A stretch of DNA of 64,000 bases from contig OZ025208.1 of NCBI GenBank assembly GCA_964019055.1, positions 7,518,039 through 7,582,038 on the forward strand, in the 5' to 3' direction. The first letter of the stretch is position 1, and each line of letters begins with the position of its first letter. The notes under the pieces were generated by a model, which saw only the letters and a list, made by a program, of their open reading frames with translations, did no database searches and was not told the origin of the DNA. Source of the DNA: Anthopleura xanthogrammica. Its lineage: Eukaryota; Cnidaria; Anthozoa; Actiniaria; Actiniidae. This document shows, piece by piece, positions 21,801 to 31,700 of the stretch. The position numbers were made by a program, and so were the translations under genes.

Positions 21801-23364
21801 CCTGTTCGTTATCTATCCATTGGTTTAATAGATCCTGGCGTGTAACCACTCGACCATACGAAGATCGACCTAGCAAACAGTCAATTGGAAGATTGTCAAC
21901 TACTCCAACTAGCTCTTTATACATACCTTGTGGAACCTTCATAACTACCCATGCCAACGGTATCACGATTCTTTCACCTGTAGCTGTGAGGACAGTTATT
22001 TTCTCACACGTCTCGTCTGATTTACTTACAAACCTACGATGAACCAGTGTACGAGTGCATCCTGTATCTACTAACATCTTCGCAGGTATTTCACATATAA
22101 ATCCATCAATATGGAGTTCAGGAAAATGAGGTTCATTACTCAAAGGGGTGAGACATAGCAAACCTCTCGATCCTGGTGGTTTGGTTGGAGTCGAACTTAC
22201 CTTGGTTGGGCAGTTGAAAGATAAGTGACCAAGTTCTTTACATTTGTAACACCTAATATTTCGAGAACGGGAAAAATCCCTTTTCTCCTCTTTGTCTGCA
22301 ATATGAGTTCGTTCGACCTTATTACCCTCAGGACTACTAGTGCTTACATTCTTACGTTGTTCCCAAGAGATACTTACCCGTTTAGTTCTATTTTTGTCCG
22401 TACTTACGTATTTCCCATCAACTAAGGGACCCTTTCGTGCTTGAATGTGTTCGTTTGCAGCTTTTGCTAATTCTTCTGCGGTTTCAGGTTTCTTTTCTTT
22501 TAACCAGGCACGCAATTCGGGACTTACTGCGTCCAGCATTCTCTCGATTGTAACTTGCTCTAAGATGCGTTCTGCGTCCCCATTTACTCCAGCTACAAGC
22601 ATCCATCTGTCTAGGAAACGTCGAGTCTTCCTAGCCCACTGCACAAAATCCTCCTCGGGTAACTTCTCTGAATGACGGAACTTGTATCGGTAATGATCTA
22701 CAGTTAACTGATACGATTCAAGTATTGCAAGTTTAGAAAGATCATAATTCTGTGCATCTGGATCTTTTAGTTCTAGATATACTGATTTAGCTCTTTCACT
22801 TAACCTTGGGATAAGGCTTCCCAACCACTGTTCCTTTGGGACAAACTGTGATTTGGCGGTCATTTCAAAAACTCTGAAAAAATCATCTATGTCCTCGTTT
22901 TCTCGCATATCTCTCATCTTCATAATGACTACATGTTTCTCATCTTTTACTGGTACTTGTCTTATTTGAGCTTCAACATCAAGCCTCTTCATTTCCAACT
23001 GTAAAGAAAGTATTCTTAACTGTCTCTCTTCTTCCTCTTTTCTCGCCTCTCTCTCATGCTGACGAGCCTCCCTTTCCTCCCTTATCACATCTATTTCCTC
23101 CTGTCTCATTTGTCTTCGCAGTCTAAGAAACTTATACTGCTCCCCGAAATTCCCGGAAACTACATCTTCCAACCCTAAACCTTCCGAACCTCCAACAGCC
23201 CCTTCCTCATCTTCCGACCCTAGAGAAGTCATTTCCTTATCAAATATTCGTAACCTACTACCTAGATTCCATTTCCCATCCTCATCACTAAAACTTATAC
23301 CCCTACTAACACATTCCTCCCTTAATTCTTCTAAACTAAAATCTCCATACATACGCGTGCTCAT
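18817..23364 (-). CDS. Gag-Pol polyprotein, 1515 aa, order Gag-PR-IN-RT-RH
   Basis: One uninterrupted frame. Residues about 80-130 are a charged coiled coil. About 270-305 is a SCAN-like capsid segment (ERMLDAVSPELRAWLKEKKP). About 372-386 is a CCHC zinc knuckle (CYKCKELGHLSFNC). About 429-441 is an aspartic protease (MLVDTGCTRTLVH). About 670-713 is the HHCC zinc finger of integrase (GHLGREKTISRIS ... CSTCPECQ), then the integrase core (IDIVGELP, VVDYATRYPEAF, VSDQGANL, HPEANGLVERFNGTLKQM) to about 850. About 1090-1300 is reverse transcriptase (VDYRKLNDVT, TLDLTKGYWQIP, AYIDDVEID). About 1395-1515 is RNase H (VQVDASNRGLGAIL) ending NINADVLSRL. In ordinary Ty3/Gypsy elements integrase follows RNase H; here it precedes RT, as in Ty1/Copia and in the Gmr1-like group of Gypsy elements. 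All catalytic motifs I could check are present, so the element may be competent. Confidence 0.95.
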   Translation of the reverse strand: MSTRMYGDFSLEELREECVSRGISFSDEDGKWNLGSRLRIFDKEMTSLGSEDEEGAVGGSEGLGLEDVVSGNFGEQYKFLRLRRQMRQEEIDVIREEREARQHEREARKEEEERQLRILSLQLEMKRLDVEAQIRQVPVKDEKHVVIMKMRDMRENEDIDDFFRVFEMTAKSQFVPKEQWLGSLIPRLSERAKSVYLELKDPDAQNYDLSKLAILESYQLTVDHYRYKFRHSEKLPEEDFVQWARKTRRFLDRWMLVAGVNGDAERILEQVTIERMLDAVSPELRAWLKEKKPETAEELAKAANEHIQARKGPLVDGKYVSTDKNRTKRVSISWEQRKNVSTSSPEGNKVERTHIADKEEKRDFSRSRNIRCYKCKELGHLSFNCPTKVSSTPTKPPGSRGLLCLTPLSNEPHFPELHIDGFICEIPAKMLVDTGCTRTLVHRRFVSKSDETCEKITVLTATGERIVIPLAWVVMKVPQGMYKELVGVVDNLPIDCLLGRSSYGRVVTRQDLLNQWIDNEQAFVMTRNQAKVKAQERIEELMDRENHMAAKTLSSRLVKQSQDRPSSDGHKKDAKNEILPEPSRINSKDDEVCKVNILDRNHEQVIFDQKNDITLAQCLKAASDEEPKEKDGYFFQRGLLMHRKFSVNDHDGLSYVDRVAVPESYRPEILRISHTTPLAGHLGREKTISRISTHFYWPRLSFDVSKYCSTCPECQLVARKKTALRAPLRPVPIETEPFRKIAIDIVGELPRSKTGNKYILTVVDYATRYPEAFPLRTTHSKAIADALIIYFSRMGIPEEIVSDQGANLIGKLMTQLFEQLGITRIKTSVYHPEANGLVERFNGTLKQMLRKFVSENLGLWDKYLPYLLFAYREVPCPSTSYSPFELLYGRTIRGPLAVIKETWMEKDSPQPDLVTYVLEMRRRMTVMQEAVSQNMQESQAKQKKYYDKKSSVRKFEVGDKVLVLLPTPGNKLETKWHGPYPITRVKGDRTYEIDTGKKNKQHRSYNINLLSLWQSREEATAFVIEESQEMTYPHEKSLPQLGNDETWHDVTISNDLNEEQRTEVQELLKEFSDVFSGKPNLTNVAVHQIDTGDAKPIRRSPYKVPQRLEKAVTDEIDKMLKMNIVRPSVSPWSFPVVIVPKPDGSIRFCVDYRKLNDVTKMDAYPIPRMERMIERVSAAKFITTLDLTKGYWQIPLEQSTIEKSAFITSRGLFEFLVMPFGMKTAPATFQRMMTEKVLKGLEDFTDAYIDDVEIDTDGTFAQHLAEIRLVLQRLRDCHLNARPSKCKVGMLTVEFVGHRVGNGTIKPREAFVQTVAKFPGPRTKKEVRSFLGLVGYYRKFIHNFSERAAILSDLTKGNRPTKVNWDEKCEKAFCDLKNALINAPVLCPPKFNKEFIVQVDASNRGLGAILTQKDDQDEEHPIVFASRKLQPREEKLSTTEKECLAIVWALELFRYYLFGRHFILQTDHNPLVWLSRVRDKSRKLLRWSLSLQEYDLEIEHKSGKRNINADVLSRL

Positions 23365-23399
23365 TCCTTTGAGTCTGACTCAAGGCGACTAAGGTGACA

Positions 23400-23417
23400 A
23401 TCCCACTTCTGACACCA
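23400..23417 (-). promoter_or_regulatory. Primer binding site, tRNA-Leu type
   Basis: On the minus strand TGGTGTCAGAAGTGGGA lies 6 nt inside the 5' LTR. Its complement ends CCCACTTCTGACACCA, which from memory equals the 3' end of an animal tRNA-Leu plus CCA. Confidence 0.8.
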
Positions 23418-23423
23418 AAATTC

Positions 23424-24200
23424 TGTAACCGAACGGTTGTCACCTTGCCCCGACGTGCCTTAAAGCCTTCCCTCAAAGTAATGAACATGCACAACTTAAC
23501 TGCTATAAATCGAAATTTATTATCATTAAATTCCATAAGCAACCCACCCGACCTGAAACAATCTTAAACTTAGACTTAATACGAAACTCACTCGCAACTC
23601 AAGCGAACCCAATTTAACTTAAAGATTTAAATGAATTTTACTTAATAATTACTTAAATGAAGTGTAACTTAATTCGATTATTGTTTTTTTGTTTTTACCT
23701 TTTTTTTTTCTTCCTAGCAATCTATCAAAAAAAATTGTTCCTTGCGTTTGTGTCCAGCTAGTGTGGTTATTTCTTTTGCTTTTCGATTCTGTCAAGATCC
23801 AGCACTTACTTCTTCGAGTTGTTTGGTTACGGTTCTTTGTTCGGCTAACTGACAATTCCTTTGAATACTTGAATTTTCTTTTCTTTGCAATTCTTTCTTC
23901 CCTTTTTGTTTAACGTTCTGTTTCAGTCTTTCAGCCCTGTAACTCTTCTTTTCTTTGATTGCTGACCTTGATTTCACGTTCGACGATACTACTACGGAAC
24001 TCTGTGCGAGTTGATTCCTCAAGTAACTTAGTTCGTCTTGCTTCTGTGGTTGCCGGCCAACTACTGACACTTGTTTCGCAAGGGCGTATTTGAATATTCG
24101 CAGGAACAATAGATACTAATGAACTGCCTATAGACATTGGCTGCCTATGAAAAATGATTATGTAATACCTAGGATATTGAGATTAAGTTATTCCGTGACA
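23424..24200 (-). repeat. 5' LTR of the retrotransposon
   Basis: 777 bp partner of 17741-18517. It is followed by CATGT and the resumed minisatellite. Confidence 0.95.
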
Positions 24201-25230
24201 CATGTCTTTTGTTACATCATCCAAAATGGTGGCCATTTCTTTTGTTATATCATCCAACATGGTGGCCATTTCTTTTATTATATCATCCAACATGATGGCC
24301 ATTTCTTTTGTTATATCATCCAACATGGTGACCATGTCTTTTGTTATATCATCCAACATGGTGACCATGTCTTTTGTTATATCATCCAACATGGTGACCA
24401 TTTTTTTTGTTATATCATCCAACATGGTGACCATGTCTTCTGTTATATCATCCAACATGGTGGCCATTTCTTTTGTTATATCATCCAACATGGTGACCAT
24501 GTCTTTTGTTATATCATCCAACATGGTGACCATTTTTTTTGTTATATCATCCAACATGGTGACCATGTCTTCTGTTATATCATCCAACATGGTGGCCATT
24601 TCTTTTGTTATATCATCCAACATGGTGACCATGTCTTTTGTAATATCATCTAACATGGTGGTCATGTCTTTTGTTACATCATCCAACATGGTGGCCATTT
24701 CTTTTGTTACATCATCAAACATGGTCCCATGTCTTTTGTTATATCATCTAACATGGTGGTCATTTCTTTTGTTGTATCATACAACATGGTGGCCATGTCT
24801 TTTGTTACATCATCCAACATGGTGGTCATGTCTTTTGTTATATCATCCAACATGGTGACCATGTCTTTCGTTACATTATCCAACATGGTGGCCATGTCTT
24901 TTGTTATATAATCCAACATGGTGGCCATGTCTTTTGTTATATCGTCCAATATGGTGACCATGTATCTTGTTACATCATCAAACATGGTGGCCATTTTCTT
25001 TTGTTACATCATCCAACATGGTGGCCATGTCTTTTATTATATCATCCAACATGATGGCCATGTCTTTTGTTATATCATCGAACATGGTGGCCATGTCTTT
25101 TGTTATACCACCCAACATGGTGGCCATGTCTTTTGTTATATCATCCAACATGGTGGCCATGTCTTTAGTTGTGTCATTCAACATGGTGGCCATGTCTTTA
25201 GTTGTGTCATCCAATATACCGGCAATGTGC
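24201..25230. repeat. 33-bp minisatellite, right part (intron 10 of gene 2)
   Basis: About 30 copies continuing the array interrupted at 17740. They include subtypes with CCATTTCTTTTG and CCATTTTTTTTG and higher-order repetition: the block around 24310-24440 recurs at about 24480-24610. The array ends about 70 bp before exon 11. Confidence 0.93.
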
Positions 25231-26506
25231 TTTTAAAGATACTCTTCCTTGTTTTTATGACGCTTTTATACTTAATAATTATTGACTTTTCCTTCTTCAG
25301 AAAGCAGACATGGCTGTTGCAGGCCTCACCGTAACAGAAAGTCGAGAAAAGGAGGTTGATTTCACGGTGGCGTACCAACACTACACTACAGATATGGTCA
25401 TATCCAAATCACAAGAAAAAGAAAATTTTCTTATCTTCATGGAACCTCTCTCTAACGATATTTGGTTCTGCTTGGCTGGTACAGTCCTTGTGGTCGGGAT
25501 AATAACATATCTTTTGAATTACTTCTGTCCATATGGATGGAAGGATGAGAACGGCCAAGGTGCAGCTACGGAGTTCTCGCTGTTCAACAGTTTATGGTTT
25601 TCTTTGGCTTGTATTTTACAGCAAGGCGCCGCTGATCGACCGAAGGCATTGTCAGGTAGTCAAGTCTTTATAAAAAAAAGCTGTATAATCGCTACTGTAT
25701 AAATATTATCCATACTGTATCGTGCTCTTTGGTTTTCTAAATAGTTATTTCTTTCCTTCCATGCATGCCTTATGCCTTTTTCTTCCTACCAATAGAAGCA
25801 CGAGCACGCGAAGGCTCTTAATAGGAACTTTATTCTTTTCAGGGCGAATTTTTGCAGGATTCTACTGGTTTTGTATCCTTGTCTTCGTATCTACCTACAC
25901 AGCAAATCTTGCCGCGTTTTTCACGGCAAAAAGCGCAGCAACCACGATCAACAACATCCAGGTAAAGAAAGCCCCTCATGAAAAAAATTAATAGCGAAAG
26001 TTAATTGTGATAGGGAGATTATAAAGCTGAGCTTCTCAAGCTCCTACCAATTTAGTTACTTTCCGTTAGAATTCTTGCCTCCTCATGTATTATTGTTTTG
26101 ATTCAAAAATATCCATGAGCACATATACTGATAGTTGAGAGAATGCAATCGTACAAAACTGCCAAATTCGTATTTCCAAACGTGATGCGCATGACTACCT
26201 TAAGCCAACTACCATAATAACTATATTATTTAACAACCTGATAATACTGGGTAATTATCTTTCAGGATGTTATTGATTCTAATTATGATGTCGGGGTAAC
26301 CTTTGCATCAGAACTCTACTCATTCTTTAGCTCAACCGACTACGAAAGCTACCAGAAATTGTGGAGTCGAATGAAGATTAGAAACACCTTCGCCAAAACT
26401 GAAATGCTTGGGGTAGAGAGGGCCAGGACTAAGGATTACATCCATTTTTCTGATGGACCTTTTCTACGATATGTTGCTAGCAAACCACCTTGCAATCTTA
26501 GGACAG

Positions 26507-27345
26507 GTAGGCACGCAGTAACCCAGTTAATGCTATCCATACCAATGATGATCCCATATACTAAGATATGTTGCCACCCAACCACCATGCAATCTTAGGA
26601 CAGGTAGGCACGCAGTAACCCAGTTAATGCTATCCATACCAATGATGATCCCATACTAAGATATGTTGCCACCCAACCACCTTGCAATCTTAGGACAGGT
26701 AGGCCCCGGCCGGTAGCCCAGTTTACTTCACATTAATGCCATTCATATCAATGATGACCCCATATGCTCCAATCCAACCACCTTGCATGTAGTCTTAAGA
26801 ATGGTACGCACCCATTAACCCAGTTTACTTCACATTAATGCCATCCATATCAATGATGATCCCATGCTAAGATATGTTCCCACCCAACCACCTTGCAATC
26901 TTAGGACAGGTAGGCACGCAGTAACCCAGTTAATGCTATCCATACCAATGATGATCCCATACTAAGATATGTTGCCACCCAACCACCTTGCAATCTTAGG
27001 ACAGGTAGGCACGCAGTAACCCAGTTAATGTTATCCATACCAATGATGATCCCATACTAAGATATGTTGCCACCCAACCACCTTGCAATCTTAGGACAGG
27101 TAGGCACGCAGTAACCCAGTTAATGCTATCCATACCAATGATGATCCCATACTAAGATATGTTGCCACCCAACCACCTTGCAATCTTAGGACAGGTAGGC
27201 ACGTAGTAACCCAGTTAATGCTATCCATACCAATGATGATCCCATATACTAAGATATGTTGCCACCCAACCACCTTGCAATCTTAGGACAGGTAGGCACG
27301 CAGTATCCCAGTTAATGCTATCCATATCAATGATGATCCCAATCC
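26507..27345 (+). repeat. About 95-bp tandem array carrying copies of the exon 13 end and splice donor
   Basis: After the real donor at 26507 the motif CAATCTTAGGACAGGTAGGC recurs near 26590, 26685, 26896, 26991, 27086, 27181 and 27278, with a decayed unit around 26790. Each unit also repeats upstream codons of the exon end (GATATGTTGCCACCCAACC) and a spacer GTTAATGCTATCCATACC. The corresponding array in gene 3 is at 41605-41960. Confidence 0.92.
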
Positions 27346-28316
27346 ATACTTGGTATGTGCTTGATTTTCGAATACACAGTTAAAAGCCTAAATGTTGGAG
27401 CTACTACATATGCTGAACTAAGAAATATTCGAGTGTTTTTGATGCGAAGCGAGCGAGTTAAAAAAGACACGAAATCCACTTTCAATTAAGTTTGACTCAC
27501 CTTAACGATAACATAATTTACTTTGGATTTATCTAAAGTTCCTGACATCAGCACTCCGAAAGGCCTCGCATTTGCTTTACAATCTGGCAGCATCTACACC
27601 AACAATATCACACTCAGCATGCTGCGCATGCGCGAGATAGGCTTTATCGACGAGAAGCAAAACTACTGGTGGGTTAAGAATGCAGCATGCCCAAAAGAGG
27701 ATACGAACTGTAAGTACATCTACTTCTAAACTAAACTTAAGAAACGGAGAGTGCACTAAGGTTGACACCTCTGTATCGAGAATACCTAACGTTGAATCAA
27801 AATGCTTCCATGCTCTGATTAGATAATACGAAAATCAAATCCTTAACTAAATGTTATAATTTTGTTTTACAGCTTTAGAGAGTAAGAAAGTCCACCTCAA
27901 GAACATGGTTGGTGTTTACATCGTGCTCGGTGGAGGTATATTATTTGCCTTCATTGTACTGATTATCGAGATACTATGGAAACGAATAGCTGAGGAGAAA
28001 GTTGACAAGTTTCGTCAAGCATCTTTCAAAAAAACACTGAAGTAAGTCTTTAAAAATGAGTTAGGTTTATTTTTCCTTGTTGTCATCCAACATGGTGGTC
28101 ATGGCTTCTGTTATACCATCAAACATGGTGGCTATGACTTATTATTATGCCATTCAACGCACATGACTGTTCCGATTTGGCCAGGAGTTTTGTATTGTGT
28201 GTTCTATTCGTTTTGTTTGATCTGATATATGTTATTTTGGTTTCAGTACACCAGTCATGCCCTTCAACGATGATACAAATGATTCCAAGACTTTACCAAG
28301 AGGAAACGAAGCCTAG

Positions 28317-28673
28317 AGCTAGAGACAGATTGAATTATCTTTCAAAGTGCAGGATCGGCAAACTTAAAATCCCATACTTCAACACAATCATCGTTTACAC
28401 ATCATAGCCGCCATGTTGGAACAAAATTCAATGGATTCTTTTGTTATAAAGAAATGATTCTTATTCGTTTGTCTCACGATTGAGGGTCATTTGTAGAAGA
28501 CTGCGTTCCACGATGAATGATATTTTTCATTCTATTAATTCTTTTGTTATTTCCTCCAAAATGGTGGCCAATACTATTTTTTCATACCTTGCAACCTGGA
28601 GTTCTAGTCCTTTTTTTTCTTTTTTTTTTTTTTTTGCTTTCTTGGTAGGGAATGATACAAACCAAAAATTCGT

Positions 28674-28718
<45 letters not shown>

Positions 28719-31700
28719 TAGTTAAAACCAACACTGCTTAGGCTTTTGGGTCCACATTGTTTTGGGAGTCTAGTGGAAATTTTTCAATAAAGTTGTCCAT
28801 AATAACAACAACAATGATAGTAATAACAATAATGATAATCCCTCCAAATCTCTCCAATTTGAAAATCATTGCACATCTTTTTTCGCACTTGAGGAGTGTA
28901 TAATAGTTTGGTTGAAGATAGTTGCTGCCATAATTTGCTTTTGTTTGTAATTTTAAATTTCACGTTCATAAAAAATATATTCGAAATAATAGCCGACTCC
29001 TTTTGTTCTCTCAACGTCCAGTGCTCCCAGTCGAGCGATATTCCTCTACAAATCATTGTATGGACAACTGTCTTAATGTTCATAATTTTGTTAAATTCTC
29101 AAACCATGGACGTACTCGTCGGACTCAAAACCCTTCCCTTGTTCTTGAGACACCTTTATGTAAGACCAGCACATTTAAGGCGTCGTACTTTAATCGTATA
29201 ATATGTCTCTGGAATACTAATTGTTAACAAGCATCTCCTAGCACTTTCTCTAGCATTTCTAAGTTTAAATCATACCTAAGGCTTAAGTACTCTTCACCTC
29301 TTAATGACATATTTGATGTAGACTTAAAATGCACATGGTCTCTAGTACGCCAGTGTCCTTGTCATAGATGATGTTAGTATTCTTTCTTAAGTTAAAATGC
29401 TTCCAGTTTAGTTTTAGTGTTATTTAGATTTGTACTTTCAGTTTCAGATGTTATTCTATATTTCCTATACCTTTTCATTGTTATTTCAAAGGGAAGCGCC
29501 TAGCATGGGACTTTCGCACTTTCCCCATTGGGTAGCGTAGATAGTATTTGTAATCTTTTTATTCTGATATGCCCAATAAATATGCAAAGAAAAAGTACTC
29601 AAGAAATTTATATGGTATGTAGTTTTGAAAGGGGGACAAAATGTGCAAAAGAAAATATATCCAGTCTCATGTTGCTGAGTTTATCATTTTTAATTTATCA
29701 TCTCCAAAGATTCCCTACTGTAAATAATTGTCTAGACTTGTCTAGCTAGACGTTGTTTTCTCTTACATGAATTTATTCACTCTTATTTACTCCGAAATTA
29801 TTCATTTACACCGTGAAAGACATGAGTGAACTGAACGTTTAGGCCCAGTAGTTTACAGTGAGGACACTCGAACCGAGAACACTTTGAGGTTTTTTCATAC
29901 TTTTTTCTCCTTTATCCCTTGTTTGAATCGATTGGAAATATGATTTATTTTGAACAATAAGATTATTTGAGTTCAGTGCTTCATTTTCAGAAGATTTGAA
30001 GTAGTAGAAAGTTCATAAAATAAAAAATATAAAAATATCAAGTGTTCATTGTTCGAGTGTCCTCACTGTAAAGTGCCTATAACCCTTCCGTAGTTTTTCG
30101 TTTTCTGTGAAGTTGCAAAAATAGCTGGTAAGCTCTTTTAAAGTTTCCAATTTGGTATATTCGTTTCCGAGATATAACTCTTCAAACACTGCTATTTGTT
30201 GGGGCAAAAATGGAAACTGTAAAATAGCTTATCATGTATTTTGCGGCTTCTATACAGAAAACTGAGGAGAGGGTTATAGGCACTTTACTAGAAACGTCGA
30301 ATTCCACGTGTCGAATTCAATTGCTATTCAAGTCTGCGTAAACTGGCATTGAATTCGGCAAATGTGAAAGTGAAATTCAACGTTATTGTGCTCAAAATTA
30401 ATTTTTGTGCACACAAAACACCCAACAATAAGCTTGTGCCAAACCATCCTGAGTTGTACGACAAAAAAGGCAAATGCAATGAATGATAGCAAGATGACAG
30501 AACTGTTCCATATCTTATCAACTGCTGCTGACATTTTCAATGAGTTGATAAAAAAGCGTGAAAATCCCCTTATGTAAATAAGTTTAATTTTACTATGTTT
30601 TTGTTGCGCTTTTCTTTGTGAGTTTTTAATTCCTTCGGGAATCGTAATACTCGGTATATAGTAACAAATTTTTCTTTTCTTTTTTTCTTTTCTTTTATGA
30701 TATCGTAAATAAAACAAAATGTCACAAACGTAGCCGTTATTACGATTAATAGTCCTCGTTAAAATCGAAAAATAACTTTGTTTTGCTCCTCGCTTCCAAT
30801 AACTTTGCATTTTCCCAATTCCTATTCGATTCTGTTCTGGTGATAATGAATAATTTAGTTTATCACATTTGAATCATAATAAATAAAACTAGTGGTAGTT
30901 ACAGTTGCTATTTATGCGTTGGTTAACTGCAAGGATTTCCTTCAGTGTTCTTGGAAAATTTACAGTGAATTTCGGTAGACCAGAACTGGACTTTAGAGTG
31001 TTCTATGTTAGTGAAAGAAAGCACACTGGCTTTAGATAAGGTAAATTTTGAAATAGTGCTACGTTTTATTAGTATAATTGAATTCACTAATGTATAAGTT
31101 GCGATAATTTTAGTTCATCTGTGGTTATGGAACTGTTTGTAGTTTTTTGTTTTTTACTCGAACAATATCGGTGCCGAAGCTCATCGCAGTATGCATTCAA
31201 AACTGCCCTAGGATCAAAGCAAATTAGGCTACAAATCCTTTTTAGATTTTTTTAAATTCTTTAATGCACAACATCGACCAAAAATTATATGTCCCAGCTG
31301 CGAGATTATGCAAAAAGGGTTGAGAATGGATTGTTTTTTTTAGTAATTATTGAGTAAAACCTCATTCAAATGCACCAACATTTAAAACAAAAATTATGCA
31401 CTGAAAAAGGGGTAGAAAAAGTTGAGAATGGATTACTTTAAAAATAAGAGGGTTTTTACAGTAATTAATTGAGTAAAACCTCTTTCAAATGTACCAAAAT
31501 TCAAAACAGAAAAAAAAATGGCCACGTATTATGTTCTCAGACATATTGGATTGTCAAATTGAAGGTCGACGATAAAAAACAAACTTCATTACTTAGATAA
31601 AATTAATAGAAAATGAGCTAGGTTTTTAATATTCTTAATATTTTCAAGTAGATAGTCTTGTATTTTGCATCCTAGGTAGTGTTAATGTCAGAGCAATCAG

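Larger units (their letters stand above)
17741..24200 (-). mobile_element. LTR retrotransposon with Ty3/Gypsy-type enzymes and integrase before RT (Gmr1-like)
   Basis: The complete element reads on the minus strand. Two 777-bp LTRs (23424-24200 is 5', 17741-18517 is 3') begin TG and end CA. They flank a tRNA-Leu-type primer site, one gag-pol frame and a polypurine tract. A 5-bp target duplication CATGT lies at 17736-17740 and 24201-24205, both part of the surrounding 33-bp minisatellite. I counted four base differences between the LTRs, so the insertion is recent. It lies antisense in intron 10 of gene 2. Confidence 0.95.
6963..28316 (+). pseudogene. Ionotropic glutamate receptor with one in-frame stop (gene 2 of cluster)
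   Basis: Sixteen exons match those of gene 3: 6963-7068, 7237-7383, 12389-12637, 12828-13024, 13395-13442, 13724-13864, 14265-14411, 15110-15214, 16047-16169, 16967-17158, 25301-25655, 25843-25961, 26266-26506, 27539-27709, 27873-28041 and 28247-28316. They total 2580 nt in a continuous frame, except for TAA at 17015-17017 (codon 438), where gene 3 has TAT (Tyr). Exons 1-8 encode a signal peptide and amino-terminal domain. Exons 9-11 encode S1, with the ligand-carboxylate arginine in TVTESREK, then M1 and the LACILQQGA pore. Exon 12 encodes M3 with YTANLAAF, exons 13-14 S2, exon 15 M4. All splice sites are usable; the exon 4 acceptor (TTATTGGTAG) is weak. Read through, it would be a channel; as it stands, translation ends inside S1 and gives at most a secreted amino-terminal domain. 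Exon 10 is 192 nt, so skipping it would keep frame. A strain polymorphism or assembly error is possible, hence a very young pseudogene at most. Confidence 0.85.

Noticed and set aside
23400..23417. Part of a tRNA-Leu gene
   Set aside because: Only the 3' 18 bases match; it is 6 bases from the LTR and is the primer site of the retrotransposon.
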